From Cacajao melanocephalus (lineage: Eukaryota; Chordata; Mammalia; Primates; Pitheciidae): DNA of 64,000 bases. Every line of letters starts with the position of its first letter. Position 1 is the first letter of the stretch. Shown here piece after piece: positions 24,497 through 35,002 of the stretch. The notes beneath the pieces are model-generated. The model was not told the DNA's origin. It worked only from the letters and a program-made list of their open reading frames with translations, and did no database searches. The position numbers were made by a program, and so were the translations under genes. Where the stretch lies: NCBI GenBank assembly GCA_963573385.1, contig CAUYLG010026597.1, positions 62,001 to 126,000 on the forward strand. The letters run 5' to 3'.

Positions 24497-27400
24497 TCAA
24501 CACCCACCTGTGAGTGAGAACATGTGGTGTTTGGCTTTCTGTTCTTGTGTGAGTTTGCTGAGAATGATGGTTTCCAGATTCATCCAAATCCCTGCAAAGG
24601 AAACGAACTCATCCTTTTTTATGGCTGCATAGTATTCCATGGTGTATATGTACCACATTTTCTTTGTCCAGTCTATCGTTGATGGCCATTTGGGTTGGTT
24701 CCAGATTTTTGCTGTGGTAAACAGTGCCACAATGAACATACGTGTGCATGTGTCTTTATAACAGAACGATTTATAATCATTTGGGTATATACCTGGTAAT
24801 GAGATGGCTGGGTCAAATGGAATTTCTATTTCTAGGTCCTTGAGGAAATGCCACACTGTCTTCCACAATGGTTGAACTAGTTCACCCTCCCACCAACAGT
24901 GTAAAAGTGTTCCTATTTCTCCACATCCTCTCTAGTATCTGTTGTCTCCAGATTTTTTTAATGATTGCCATTTTAACTGGCATGAGGTGGTATCTCAATG
25001 TGGTTTTGATTTGCATTTCTCTAATAATCAGTGATAATGAGCATTTTTTCATCTGTTTGTTGGCCTCATATATGTCTTCTTTTAAAATCTGTTTTAGTTC
25101 TTTGTAGATTCTGGATATTAGCCCTTTGTCAGATGGGTAGATTGCAAAAATTTTTTCCCATTCTGTTGGTTGCTGGTTCACTCTAATGATTGTTTCTTTT
25201 GCTGTACAGAAGCTCTGGAGTTTAATTAGATCCCATCGTCTATTTTGGCTTTTGTTGTCAATGCTTTTGGTGTTTTAGTCATGAAGTCCTTGCCTATGCC
25301 TATGTCCTGAATGGTTTTGCCTAGGTTTTCTTCTAGGGTTTTTATGGTGTTAGACTTTATGTTTAAGTCTTTAATCCACCTGGAGTTAATTTTAGTGTAA
25401 GGTGTCAGGAAGGGGTCCAGTTTCTTCTTTCTGCACATGGCTAGCCAGTTTTCCCAACACCATTTATTAAACAGGGAGCTCTTTCCCCATTGCTTGTTTT
25501 TGTCAGGTTTGTCAAAGATCAGATGGTTGTAGATGTGTGGCATTGCCTCCGAGGCCTCTGTTCTGTTCCATTGGTCTATATCTCTGTTTTGGTACTGGTA
25601 CCATGCTGTTTTGATTACTGTAGCCTTGTAGTATAGTTTGAAGTCAGGTAGCATGATGCCTCTAGCTTTGTTCTTTTTGCTTAGAATTGTCTTGGCTATG
25701 CAGGCTCTGTTTTGGTTCCATATGAAGTTTAAGGTGGTTTTTTCCAGTTCTGTGAAGAGGGTCATAGGTAGCTTGATGGGGATTGCGTTGAATCTATAAA
25801 TTACTTTGGGCAGTATGGCCATTTTCACAATATTGATTCTTCCTAACCATGAACATGGAATGTTTCTCCATCTGTTTATGTCCTCTCTTATTTCATTGAG
25901 CAGTGGTTTGTAGTTCTCCTTGAAAAGGTCCTTTACATCCTTTGTTACTTGTATTGCTAGGTATTTTATTCTCTTTTTAGCAATTGTGAATGGCAGTTTG
26001 TTCTTGATTTGGCTCTCTTTAAGTCTGTTATTGGTGTATAGGAATTCTTGTGGTTTCTGCACATTGATTTTGTATCCTGAGACTTTGCTGAAGTTGCTTA
26101 ACAGTTTCAGGAGATTTTGGGCTGAGACGATGGGGTCTTCTAAATATACAATCATGCCATCTGCAAATGGAGACAATTTGGCTTCCTCCTTTCCTAATTG
26201 AATACCCTGTATTTCTTTGTCTTGCCTGATTGCTCTGGCTAGAACTTCCAATACTATATAGAATAGGAGTGGTGAGAGGGCATCCTTGTCTAGTGCCAGA
26301 TTTCAAAGGGAATGCTTCCAGTTTTTGCCCATTCAGTATGATATTGGCTGTGGGTTTGTTGTAAATAGCTTTTATTATTTTGAGGTATGTTCTGTCGATA
26401 CCTGGTTTATTGAGAGCTTTTAGCATAAAGTGCTGTTGAATTTTGTCGAAGGCCTTCTCTGCATCAATTGAGATAATCATGTGGTTTTTGTCTTTGTTTC
26501 TGTTTATGTGGTGGATTACGTTTATAGACTTGTGTATGTTGAACCAGCCTTGCATCCCCAGGATGGAGCCTACTTAATCATGATGGATAAGGTTTTTGAT
26601 GTGCTGTTGCAATTGGTTTGCCAGTATTTTATTGAAGATTTTTGCATCTATGTTCATCATGGATATTGGCCTGAGGTTTTCTTTTTTTGTTGAGTCTCTT
26701 CCAGGTTTTGGTATCAGGCCGATGTTGGTCTCATAAAATGATTTGGGAAGGATTCCCTCTTTTTGGATTGTTTGGAATAGTTTCAGAAGGAATGGTACCA
26801 GCTCCTCTTTGTATGTCTGGTAGAATTTGGCTGTGAACCCATCTGGACCTGGACTTTTTTTGGTTGGTAGGCTACTAATTCCTGCCTCAACTTCAGCCCT
26901 TGTTATTGGTCTATTCAGGGTTTCAACTTCTTCCTGGTTTAGGCTTGGGAGGGTGCAAGTGTGCAGGAATTTATCCATTTCTTCCAGGTTTACTGGTTTG
27001 TGTGCATAGAGTTCTTTGTAGTGATCTCTGATGGTAGTTTGTATTTCCGTGGAATCGGTGGTGATATCCACTTTATCATTTTTTATTGCATCTATTGATT
27101 CTTCTCTCTTTTCTTTTTCATTAATCTAGCTAGTGGTCTATTTTGTTGATCTTTTCAAAAAACCAGCTCCTGAATTTATTGATTTTTTGAAGGGTTTTTT
27201 GTGTGTCTATCTCCTTCAGTTCTGCTCTGATCTTAGTTATTTCTTGTCTTCTGCTAGCTTTTGAGTTTTTTTGATCTTGCTCCTGTAGCTCTTTCAATTT
27301 TGATGAAAGGGTGTCAATTTTAGATCTTTCCTTACTTCTCATGTGGGCATTTATTGCTATAAATTTCCCTCTAGACACTGCTTTAAATGTGTCCCAGAGA

Positions 27401-28249
27401 TTCTGGTACATTGTGTCTTCTTTCTCATTGGTTTCGAAGAATATCTTTATTTCTGCCTTCATTTCATTGTTTATCTAGTCAACATTCAAGAGTCAGTTGT
27501 TCAGTTTCCATGAAGTTGTGCAGTTCTGAGTGAGTTTCTTAATCCTGAGCTCTAATTTGATTGCACTGTGGTCTGAGAGACTGTTATGATTTCTGTTTGT
27601 TTGCTTTTGCTGAGGAGTGATTTACTTCCAATTATGTGGTCAGTTTTAGAGTAGGTGTGATGTGGTGCTGAGAAGAATGTATATTCTGTGGATTTGAGGT
27701 GGAGAGTTCTGTAGATGTCTATTAGGTTTGCTTGGTCCAGATCTGAGTTCAAGTCCTGGATATCCTTGTTAATTTTCTGTCTAGTTGATCTAATATTGAA
27801 AGTAGAGTATTAAAGTCTCCCACTATTATTGTGTGGGAGTCTAAGTCTCTTTGTAAGTCATTAAGAACTTGCTTTATGTATCTGGGTGCTCCTGTGTTGG
27901 GTGTGTATATATTTAGGATCATTAGCTCTCCTTGTTGCATTGATCCTTTTACCATTATGTAATGCCTTTCTTTGTCTCTTTTGATCTTTGTTGGTTTAAA
28001 GTCTGTTTTATCAGAGACTAGGATTGCAACTCCTGCTTTTTTCTGCTCTCCATTTGCTTGGTAAATCTTCCTCCATCCCTTTGTTTTGAGCCTATGTGTG
28101 TCCTTGTATGTGAGATGGGTTTCCTGGATATAGCACACTGATGGCTTTTGACTTTTTATCCAATTTGCCAGTCTGTGTCTTTTGATTGCGGCATTTAGCC
28201 CATTTACATTTAAGGTTAATATTGTTATGTGTGAATTTGATCCTGCCAT
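24497..28249 (-). pseudogene. L1 ORF2 (endonuclease/reverse transcriptase), disrupted
   Basis: In active L1s this protein nicks target DNA and reverse-transcribes L1 RNA. The endonuclease start is at 28249 (MAGSNSHITILTLNVNGLNA; QETHLT and GDFNT motifs are visible) and stays open to 27749, with the rest of the domain in another frame to 27552. Reverse transcriptase blocks lie at 27071-26574 ([23 protein letters not shown]), 26555-26028 ([25 protein letters not shown]) and 26251-25226. The active-site block reads FADGMIVYL where the family has FADD. The C-terminal part ends at 24497. The gene spans about 3.75 kb against an intact length near 3.83 kb, so it also has small deletions. Clearly non-functional. 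Confidence 0.93.
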
Positions 28250-28313
28250 TTTGATACTATCTGGTTGTTTGGCCCATTAGTTGACTCAGTTTTTTTCATT
28301 GTGTTGATGCTCT

Positions 28314-29335
28314 TTACCATTTGGTATATTTTTGGAGTGGCTGGTACTTGTTTTTCCTTTCTACGTTTAGTGCTTCTTTCAGGAACTCTTGTAAGGCAGG
28401 CCTGGTGGTGACAAAATCTCTCAGCAATTGCTTGTTCATAAAGAATTTTATTTCTTCTTCGCTTATGAAGCTTAGTTTGGCTGGATATGAAATTCTAGGT
28501 TGAAAGTTCTTTTCTTTAAGGATGTTGAATATTGGCCCCCACTCTCTTCTGGCTTGTAGGGTTTCTGCCAAGAGATCCGCTGTGAGTCTGATGGGTTTCC
28601 CTTTGTGGGTAACCGAAACTTTTTCTCTGGCTGCTCTTAGCACTTTTTCCTTCATTTCAACCCTGGTGAATCTGGTGATTATATGCCTTGGGGTTGCTCT
28701 TCTTGAGGAATGTCTTTGTGGTGTTCTGTGTACTTCCTGGACTTGAAAGGTGGCTTACCTTGCTAGGTTGGGGAAGTTCTCCTGGATAGTATCCTGAAGA
28801 GTATTTTCCAGCTTGGATTCATTCTCTCCGTCACATTCAGGTACACCTATCAAACGTAGATTAGGTCTTTTCACATAATCCCATATTTCTTGGTGGCTTT
28901 GTTCATTTCCTTTCACTCTTTTCTTCTCTAATCTTGCCTTCTTGTTTTATTTCATTGAGTTGATCTTCAATCTCTGATATCCTTTCTTCTGCTTGGTCGA
29001 TTCGGCTATTGAAACTTGTGTATGCTTCATGAAGTTCTTGTGTGGTTTTTCAGCTCCATTAAGTCATTTATATTCTTCTCTAAGTTGTTTATTCTCGTCA
29101 CCCTTTTGTCAAACCTTTTTTGAAGGTTCTTAGTTTCTTTGCATTGGATTAGAACATGTTTTTTTAGCTCAGAGAAGTTTGTTATTACCCTTCTGCGGCC
29201 TGTTTCTGTCAATTCATCACACTCATTCTCCAACCAGCTTTGTTCCTTTGCTGGTGATGAGTTGTGATCCCATGGAAGAGGAGAGGCGTTCTGGTTTTGG
29301 GTGTTTTCATCCTTTTTGCGCTGGTTTCTTCCCAT
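28314..29335 (-). pseudogene. L1 ORF1 (RNA-binding chaperone), disrupted
   Basis: In intact L1s this protein is a trimeric RNA-binding chaperone of the L1 ribonucleoprotein. The start, MGRNQRKKDENTQNQ, is at 29335 and runs open to 29027, covering the N-terminal region and the start of the coiled coil. The C-terminal piece, 28655-28314, is open in a different frame; its ADLLAETLQARREWGPIFNI and LSFISEEEIKFFMNKQLLRD parts belong to the C-terminal domain. The stretch between, which should hold the rest of the coiled coil and the RRM, is broken by at least one frameshift. The span of about 1,020 bases matches the usual 338-residue length. Confidence 0.92.
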
Positions 29336-29990
29336 CTTTGTGGATTTATCTACCTGTGGTCTTTATAGTTGGTGACTTCCAGATGGGGTCTCTTGAGTGG
29401 ACATCCTTTTTGTTGATGTTGAAGTTATTTCTTTCTGTTTTTTAGTTTTCCTTCTAACAGTCAGGCCCCTCTGCTGTAGGACTGCTGGAAGTTCACTCCA
29501 GACCCTGCTTTCCTTGGGATCACTGCGGTGGCTGCAGAACAGTACGAGTTTCTGCCAGTTTCTTCTGTGACCTTCCTCCCAGATGGATACCCACCAGATG
29601 TCAGCCTGAGCTTTCCTTTATGAGTTGACTCTCTGGATATACAGGGGTCAGGGAGCTGCCTGAGGAGATAGTCTGTGCCTTATGCTGAGTCTGTTCCAAA
29701 TGCTGAGCTGTGAGCTCCATTGTTCTGTTCAGAGCTGCTGGGCAGGTATGTTTAAGTGTGCTACAGCAGAACTCATAACCGCCTTTTTTCCCAGGTGTTC
29801 TGTCCTGGGAAGATGGGGCTTTATTTATAAGTTCCTGACAAGCTGCTGCCTTTTTTCAGAACTTCCCTGTCCAGCCAGGAGGTAGCCTAGTTACAGTCTG
29901 CCAGCAGAGGTGTTGCTGAGCTGCTGTGGGCTCTGCCCCGCTGCTGTGTGAACTTCCTTGTGGTTTTGTTTAAAGAGGTATAGTTAGAAC

Positions 29991-30123
29991 TGCCTCAGTA
30001 ATGGTGGTCTGCATTGGTAATGGCAGACTGCCTCTGTAATGGTGGACTGCCTCGGTAATGGTGGACTCCCTCGGTAATGGCAGACTGCCTCAGTAGTGGC
30101 GGACTGCCTCGGTAGTGGCGGAC
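29991..30123 (-). repeat. 19-bp minisatellite, seven units, in the L1 5' UTR
   Basis: Seven consecutive 19-base units of the form TGCCTCRGTARTGGYGGAC fill exactly 133 bases. Related L1 5' UTRs carry this unit, but here it is tandemly amplified. Confidence 0.92.
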
Positions 30124-30545
30124 ACCCTTTCACCAACAAAGCTGGACCGTCCTAGGTCCAGCTGCACTTGCTGCAAAACTCTCAATCCAGAGCGTTTCAG
30201 ATTGCTGGTCTTTGTGGGGGTGGGACCTGCTGAGCCAGATTACCTGGCTCCCTGTTTCAGCCCCCTTTTTTTCAGTTGAATGGGCAGCTCTGTCACCCAG
30301 GCATTCCAGGCACCAGTTGAAACAGCTGCCCAGATTTGTGTGAGTTTTTGTGCAGAGACTCGCTGTGCTGGCTGAAACAGCCGTGCTTGAAACTCGTGGC
30401 ACTTTTCAGCCCAGGGATCTCCTGGTCGGTGGGCAGTAATAACTCTTTTGGAAATGTGGTGTTCACTCATGCTCTGCATTGTTCTCGCTGGGAACTGTAC
30501 TGCAGAGCTGTTCCTATTCAGCCATCTTCAGTAGCTAGCTTTGTT

Positions 30546-30610
30546 TCTTGAGTCTGGAACCCAAGTCCTTGAGTTTTCATGAGTCTGGAATCCAAGTCCT
30601 CTTCTTACCC
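30546..30610 (+). repeat. Short tandem duplication beside the L1 5' end
   Basis: GAGTCTGGAACCCAAGTCCT and GAGTCTGGAATCCAAGTCCT are 31 bases apart, directly next to the L1 5' end. Confidence 0.75.
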
Positions 30611-30645
30611 CTGGTTCCAACAGTGAGGCAGAGACCAATTTTTTC

Positions 30646-30998
30646 TGTTATAGTCTAAATGTTTGTGCCCCTCCAAAATTCATATGTTGAAACCCTAACC
30701 CCTAGTATGGCTATATTGTAGTTAAGGTTAAATGCAGTTATAAAGGTAGGGCCCTTATAAAAAGAGACAACAGAGAGCTTGTGTTCTCTCTTTCAACCTA
30801 GGCATGAGTGCAGAGGAAAGGCCATGTGATTTCATGGTAAAGAAGGCGGCTGTGTGCAAGCCAGCAGAAGAGCCCTTACCAGACACTGACCCCTGCCAGA
30901 CTGGATCTGGGACTTCCAGTCTCCACAGCTGTGAGGAGGTACATGTTTAAGCCACCGGGTCTGGTATTTTGTTACAGCAGCCCGAGAAGGGTCAGACA
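30646..30998 (+). repeat. ERVL-MaLR (MLT1-type) solo LTR, + strand
   Basis: Bounded TG...CA: TGTTATAGTCTAAATGTTTG, CTCCAAAATTCATATGTTGA, GGGCCCTTATAAAAAGAGAC, CCCTTACCAGACACTGACCC, TTTGTTACAGCAGCCCGAGA, GGTCAGACA. Solo LTR in the gene's orientation. Confidence 0.88.
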
Positions 30999-32039
30999 CC
31001 TTCCTTTGAGAGATGGAGCCATTTGCCACCCCTGCCTGCTTTTGGGCTTCGTAGCCTGTATCTCCTGTCCTCAGCCCTGATCACTTTGCATTGCAACAGC
31101 TCCATAGAGGCATTTTTCTTATTTTTGAATCCATGACTTTTAGTTTTTTTCTTCTTGCATATTTTATCTACTGTCAGGTGAGCTAGGGGATATATCATCA
31201 TGTGAGCACACTGTTTAAGATCCTTAGGGTTTTCCAGTAAGGAAGAATCACAAGGAGACAGATGTACCATTAAATTTGCCCTAGAAATCTGTAAGCGCCA
31301 AAGGCCTGACTAAATTGCTTTTCTTTTCTTTTTCCTTGGAGGGATAGGTGTTTAGAATCAGGTGGTTACTGCTTCCTAGTTACTAATTCGCCTGAGGCTT
31401 CTCAGTTGACCTGTGATTTCCGGGATGTCCTTGGGGAGGACTGTCAGCCACGTTTTCACTGGGGGATGATTGCGGTGTCTCTCCAAACAGCTCACTCAGG
31501 CTCTTTGTGTTTCTCCACTCACATCACCTACACCTCCAGGCTTCACCTGCCCAAGCAAACATGGCTCAGGTACATCTTTTCTATGTACAGAAATGAGATG
31601 TAAGTTGGGCAACAAACCCATAGTGGTGTATTTGTTTGCAGATGTGTCTGGCCACATGTGTCTGTACATGTGTTTGCATGCATGCATGTTTACTTGACAT
31701 CACTGTTTATGAAGCATTCATGTCATTGATTTTGCCCATATATGAAAGATGCTTCTGGACGTGATATGGAACTCTTGGTTTCCTCCTGCTGCTCACTCCA
31801 TGGTGGCTATTTAGCTTGGAGAGAGAAACTGTTATTTGCAGGCTCTATGACATTTGTGATATGGAGTCTTTTCCTAGCATTGCTTCTTCACATTTCTCAT
31901 TGCTATAGGATTATATAGTTGTGTCTGTGGTTTTCAGCATGTGGCGTTAAAGTTTAATCAACCAAGAAGCCAATGGAACAAATGGATGCAGATGCATTTC
32001 TCCCAGCTTTAAGGGGACTGTGTAGTAAGTTGAAATATG
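30999..32039. other. Intron, no recognised gene
   Basis: Apparently single-copy. A short TGTGT/TGCATGCATG simple tract lies at about 31640-31690. No gene supported. Confidence 0.5.
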
Positions 32040-32232
32040 ATGGGCTTTGAAGTGGTTCAAATCTCATTCATCTACCCATTAGCTGTGTGACCTTGGGCAA
32101 GGTCTGTGGGCTTAACTTTTGTGAGCTCACCTATACAGAGAGCATTACAGTGCATATTCACAATGTTAGTGTGAGAGTTAAATACATGGAGAGCACCCAG
32201 CCTGTGCCCGGAGGTGCTCAGAATATATTAAG
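32040..32232 (+). repeat. MIR SINE, + strand
   Basis: GTGGTTCAAATCTCATTCAT, AGCTGTGTGACCTTGGGCAA, GAGCTCACCTATACAGAGAG and TGTGAGAGTTAAATACATGG in MIR order. Confidence 0.85.
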
Positions 32233-34489
32233 TTTTCTTCCCTTCTTTCTCTGATTATTCAGCTAGTTGCCAGACTGTAGCAAAGTTGTCCCACCCTGTC
32301 TTTCTAGTTTTCCTTGAAAAACATGCAAAATCAGTGGTTTGACGACTCGGATGTTCTTCTAACTCTATAATGCGGGAGTCTGTGATGCAACAGCTGCTAT
32401 TCAAGCTACTAAGGCAGTTCTGATTTGTCCATCCTCCCCGCCACGCCCACCCTGGCCATGATTAATTCCTTGGCTAGGAGTCAAGCAGCTGTTTATGACT
32501 AGATTGATGAGGGGAAAAGTAAAGATCATTTTTAAAAGGTGTAAAGGGAAAATAGAGTGGATTAGAACCTTCCAGAAGAGGGAGTAAAATTTGAAGTTAC
32601 TGAACACAGCAATGGGCACCATCCCTTTTCCATCCAAGAAGGCTGACTGTATGACTCCATTTCTGCTCTTAGAGAATTCACTGCAAGGAAAAGGGTAAAG
32701 AGTGGATTTACTGGCTCAGGCATTTTTAAACCCTGGTAAAACAATACAAAAGTTAAACTCTGTTCTTGACACTATCCCACTTCCTCCTTTTGTGTTGTTC
32801 CTTTCCTTCCCTTCATTCTGTCCTGTGTGGTATCCCACAGGCCCAACTTCCCCACTTCTCACAAAATCCACCCCTTCTTCCCACAGATTGAGTGCTGTCT
32901 GGGTGCCTGATTGTCAGATGGCTGACAGGGGAGAATAGAGCTGAGAAATCAATTCAAAATCAGACTTTTCTCTATCAGGTTACGTGTAAACTCTTCTAGG
33001 GGCCTTTGCACACTAAAAAGAATTGCTTCTTAATGTAATCATGTATTTAATTGGGTTAGGTTATTGTATGCAAATTGTGAAAAGAATTAATGGTACCATG
33101 TGACTGCCTTAAAAAGCTGTGTAATTTCAGGCTGCATTAATATGAACACATACTAAGGAGGAGGTGTAAATCTCAGTCTTGTCTCCATGGGAATCAGGCT
33201 TCCTGGGGTCTTTACATGCAGTTCTGGGCTTCTCTCTTTAAGAGGCACCTAGACATAATGGGATACATTTAGACCAGGGAAGAATGAAGAGCAGATTCAG
33301 GGAGGCCTGGAGGGCTGCCTTCCACTCTCAGGTGGAATGCCTTTTAGGAAACAGATAGGCCTGTTCGGTATCATGGTGCCAAGAAGAAGAAATAGAAACA
33401 GTGGGTGAAAAGTACAGGGACTTTTTTTTTTTTTTTTTTTTTGGCCCAGTATGAAGATGGCGCTGTTTGAGTCAGAGCTGCCCAAAGATGTATGGGCTGT
33501 CAGGGGGCAGCGCTCAAGGAGATTCCAGCCCAGACGAGTGAGTGACCAGACCTGCTCTTGTTTCCAGCTCTTCCAGCCCAGAGCGCCAAGGGTCTCCATG
33601 AGTGACGCCCCAGGGGTCATCCTCCGGCTAGAGGTGATTCTTGGAGTGGGGAAAGGATTTGCATCATATTCCCCAGGCAAGTGCAAGGCCAAGCCCTGGA
33701 CAGAGCTGGTATTATTCAGATGAGAAGAAATAAGTGATTTCCAGGGGCCAAGGCTTTATTTTTCACATTGACATAACATCGCAGCTGCGGGAAATAGACA
33801 TCTCATTGATTTACTGGGGTGGTAGCGCTCCACAGGCTCCTGAATGCTTATGAGTATGAATCATTTTTATTTTGTCTCTATGGACTAAGTCCCCAGCAAG
33901 ATAAGGAGGCATTTTGCCAAATCCAGATATGCTGTTTAGGTGATGGAATAAATTTAAATTTTTTGAGGATCAAATTAATTTTCCTGACCTAGACAATCCC
34001 TCTCTTCCAAAGAAAACTGTACTGAAAGATTTATAGAAGGTATTCAAGGATATTTGGATCTTATGCAAGTTTGACTTAATCTTACCTGTTCTAGTAGAGC
34101 TTTCAGAATTACATTTTCTATAAACTAACAAGAAATGAGAAAGTAAATGAAAGTAGTACTTGATATGCACTTTTGACTCTTTCACAGCCCAGAAACTTAA
34201 AGACCAGCAGTTTTGTGAGCTGTATTTCATAAGCTCTGTATATCCAATTGTGTTCCTTTCTTCTTATTTCTTTATTTTTTTAAATTAGAATTCTTTCCTT
34301 TAAGAATCAAAATTGGCATTTAATAATTTAATAATTGGTATCTACAGTGCTGTACAAAGCTTTCTAAATTGCTAATGACTCAAATAAATGAGACAATACA
34401 GCAATTACATAAAATTATATCAAATCAAATATATAGATAAGTCACAACTTTAAAATTCCTGCTTGGCTTTTCTGCTGTCCCTAAGGACT
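32233..34489. other. Longest mostly repeat-free block; possible regulatory patch at 33452-33670
   Basis: Over 2 kb without a repeat I can name, apart from a 22-base T-run at about 33421-33442. A 90-residue frame (33451-33723) has no recognisable domain. The bases after the T-run carry a YY1-like GAAGATGGCGCTG (33454-33466), a CTCF-like CTGTCAGGGGGCAGCG (33497-33512) and an octamer ATTTGCAT (33658-33665), which is why it is worth a look as a cis-element rather than a gene. Confidence 0.4.
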
Positions 34490-34918
34490 ATAAATAAGAC
34501 TGCCATAACAAAATACCATAGGTTACATGACTTAAACAACAGAGATTTATTTCTCACAGTTCTGTTGGCTGGAAGTCTGAGATCAGGGTGTCAGCATGGT
34601 TGGATTCAGGTGAAGGCCCTCTTCCTGGCTTGCAGATGGCAATGATCTCATTGTGACCTTTCCTCTTTGTGTGCATGCAGAGGTGTAGAGAAAGAGAGGA
34701 GAGAGGGCTTTGGGCGAAAGAGCACACACACAAACTCTCCGGTTTCTCCTCTGTTATAAGGGTGCTAATCTCATCAGACCAGGGCCCTGACCTTACGGCG
34801 TCATCTAACCCTAATTACCTCCCAAAGGCCCCATCTCCAAATACCACCACTCTAGGGGTTAGGTCTTCAACACTGGAATTTTTGGAGGAAACAAATATTC
34901 AGTCCATAGTACTTGGTA
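34490..34918 (-). repeat. ERVL-MaLR (MLT1-type) solo LTR, minus strand
   Basis: AAGACTGCCATAACAAAATA, TTATTTCTCACAGTTCTGTT, TTATAAGGGTGCTAATCTCA, AATTACCTCCCAAAGGCCCC, GGAATTTTTGGAGGAAACAA: reversed MLT1 order, no internal genes. Confidence 0.85.
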
Positions 34919-35002
34919 TTCAGCAGTGCTTTTAAATGGAAATACATTTAATAATCAAAACTGATTAAACTTATTTTTTAAAGGACCTATGTATAAGACA
35001 TC

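Larger units (their letters stand above)
24331..30531 (-). mobile_element. Nearly full-length, inactive L1 retrotransposon (primate L1PA class), minus strand
   Basis: About 6.2 kb. Reading on the minus strand, it has a 5' UTR (about 30531-29336) starting GAAGATGGCTGAATAGGAAC, ORF1 (29335-28314), ORF2 (28249-24497), a short 3' UTR and an A-tail seen as the T-runs at 24331-24365. Both ORFs are broken by frameshifts and stops, and one reverse transcriptase active-site Asp is lost, so it cannot move by itself. It lies opposite to CDYL2. I could not find a clear target-site duplication. The 3' UTR looks shorter than that of the related fragment at 22567-22682. The subfamily is older than the human-specific L1s, but I cannot name it precisely. 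Confidence 0.95.

Noticed and set aside
25226..26251. 341-residue frame as a functional reverse transcriptase
   Set aside because: It is one piece of a broken L1 ORF2, with the active-site Asp replaced and frames lost on both sides.
33451..33723. 90-residue frame after a T-run as a small gene
   Set aside because: No recognisable motif, no promoter or splice evidence. I kept only the regulatory-site idea.
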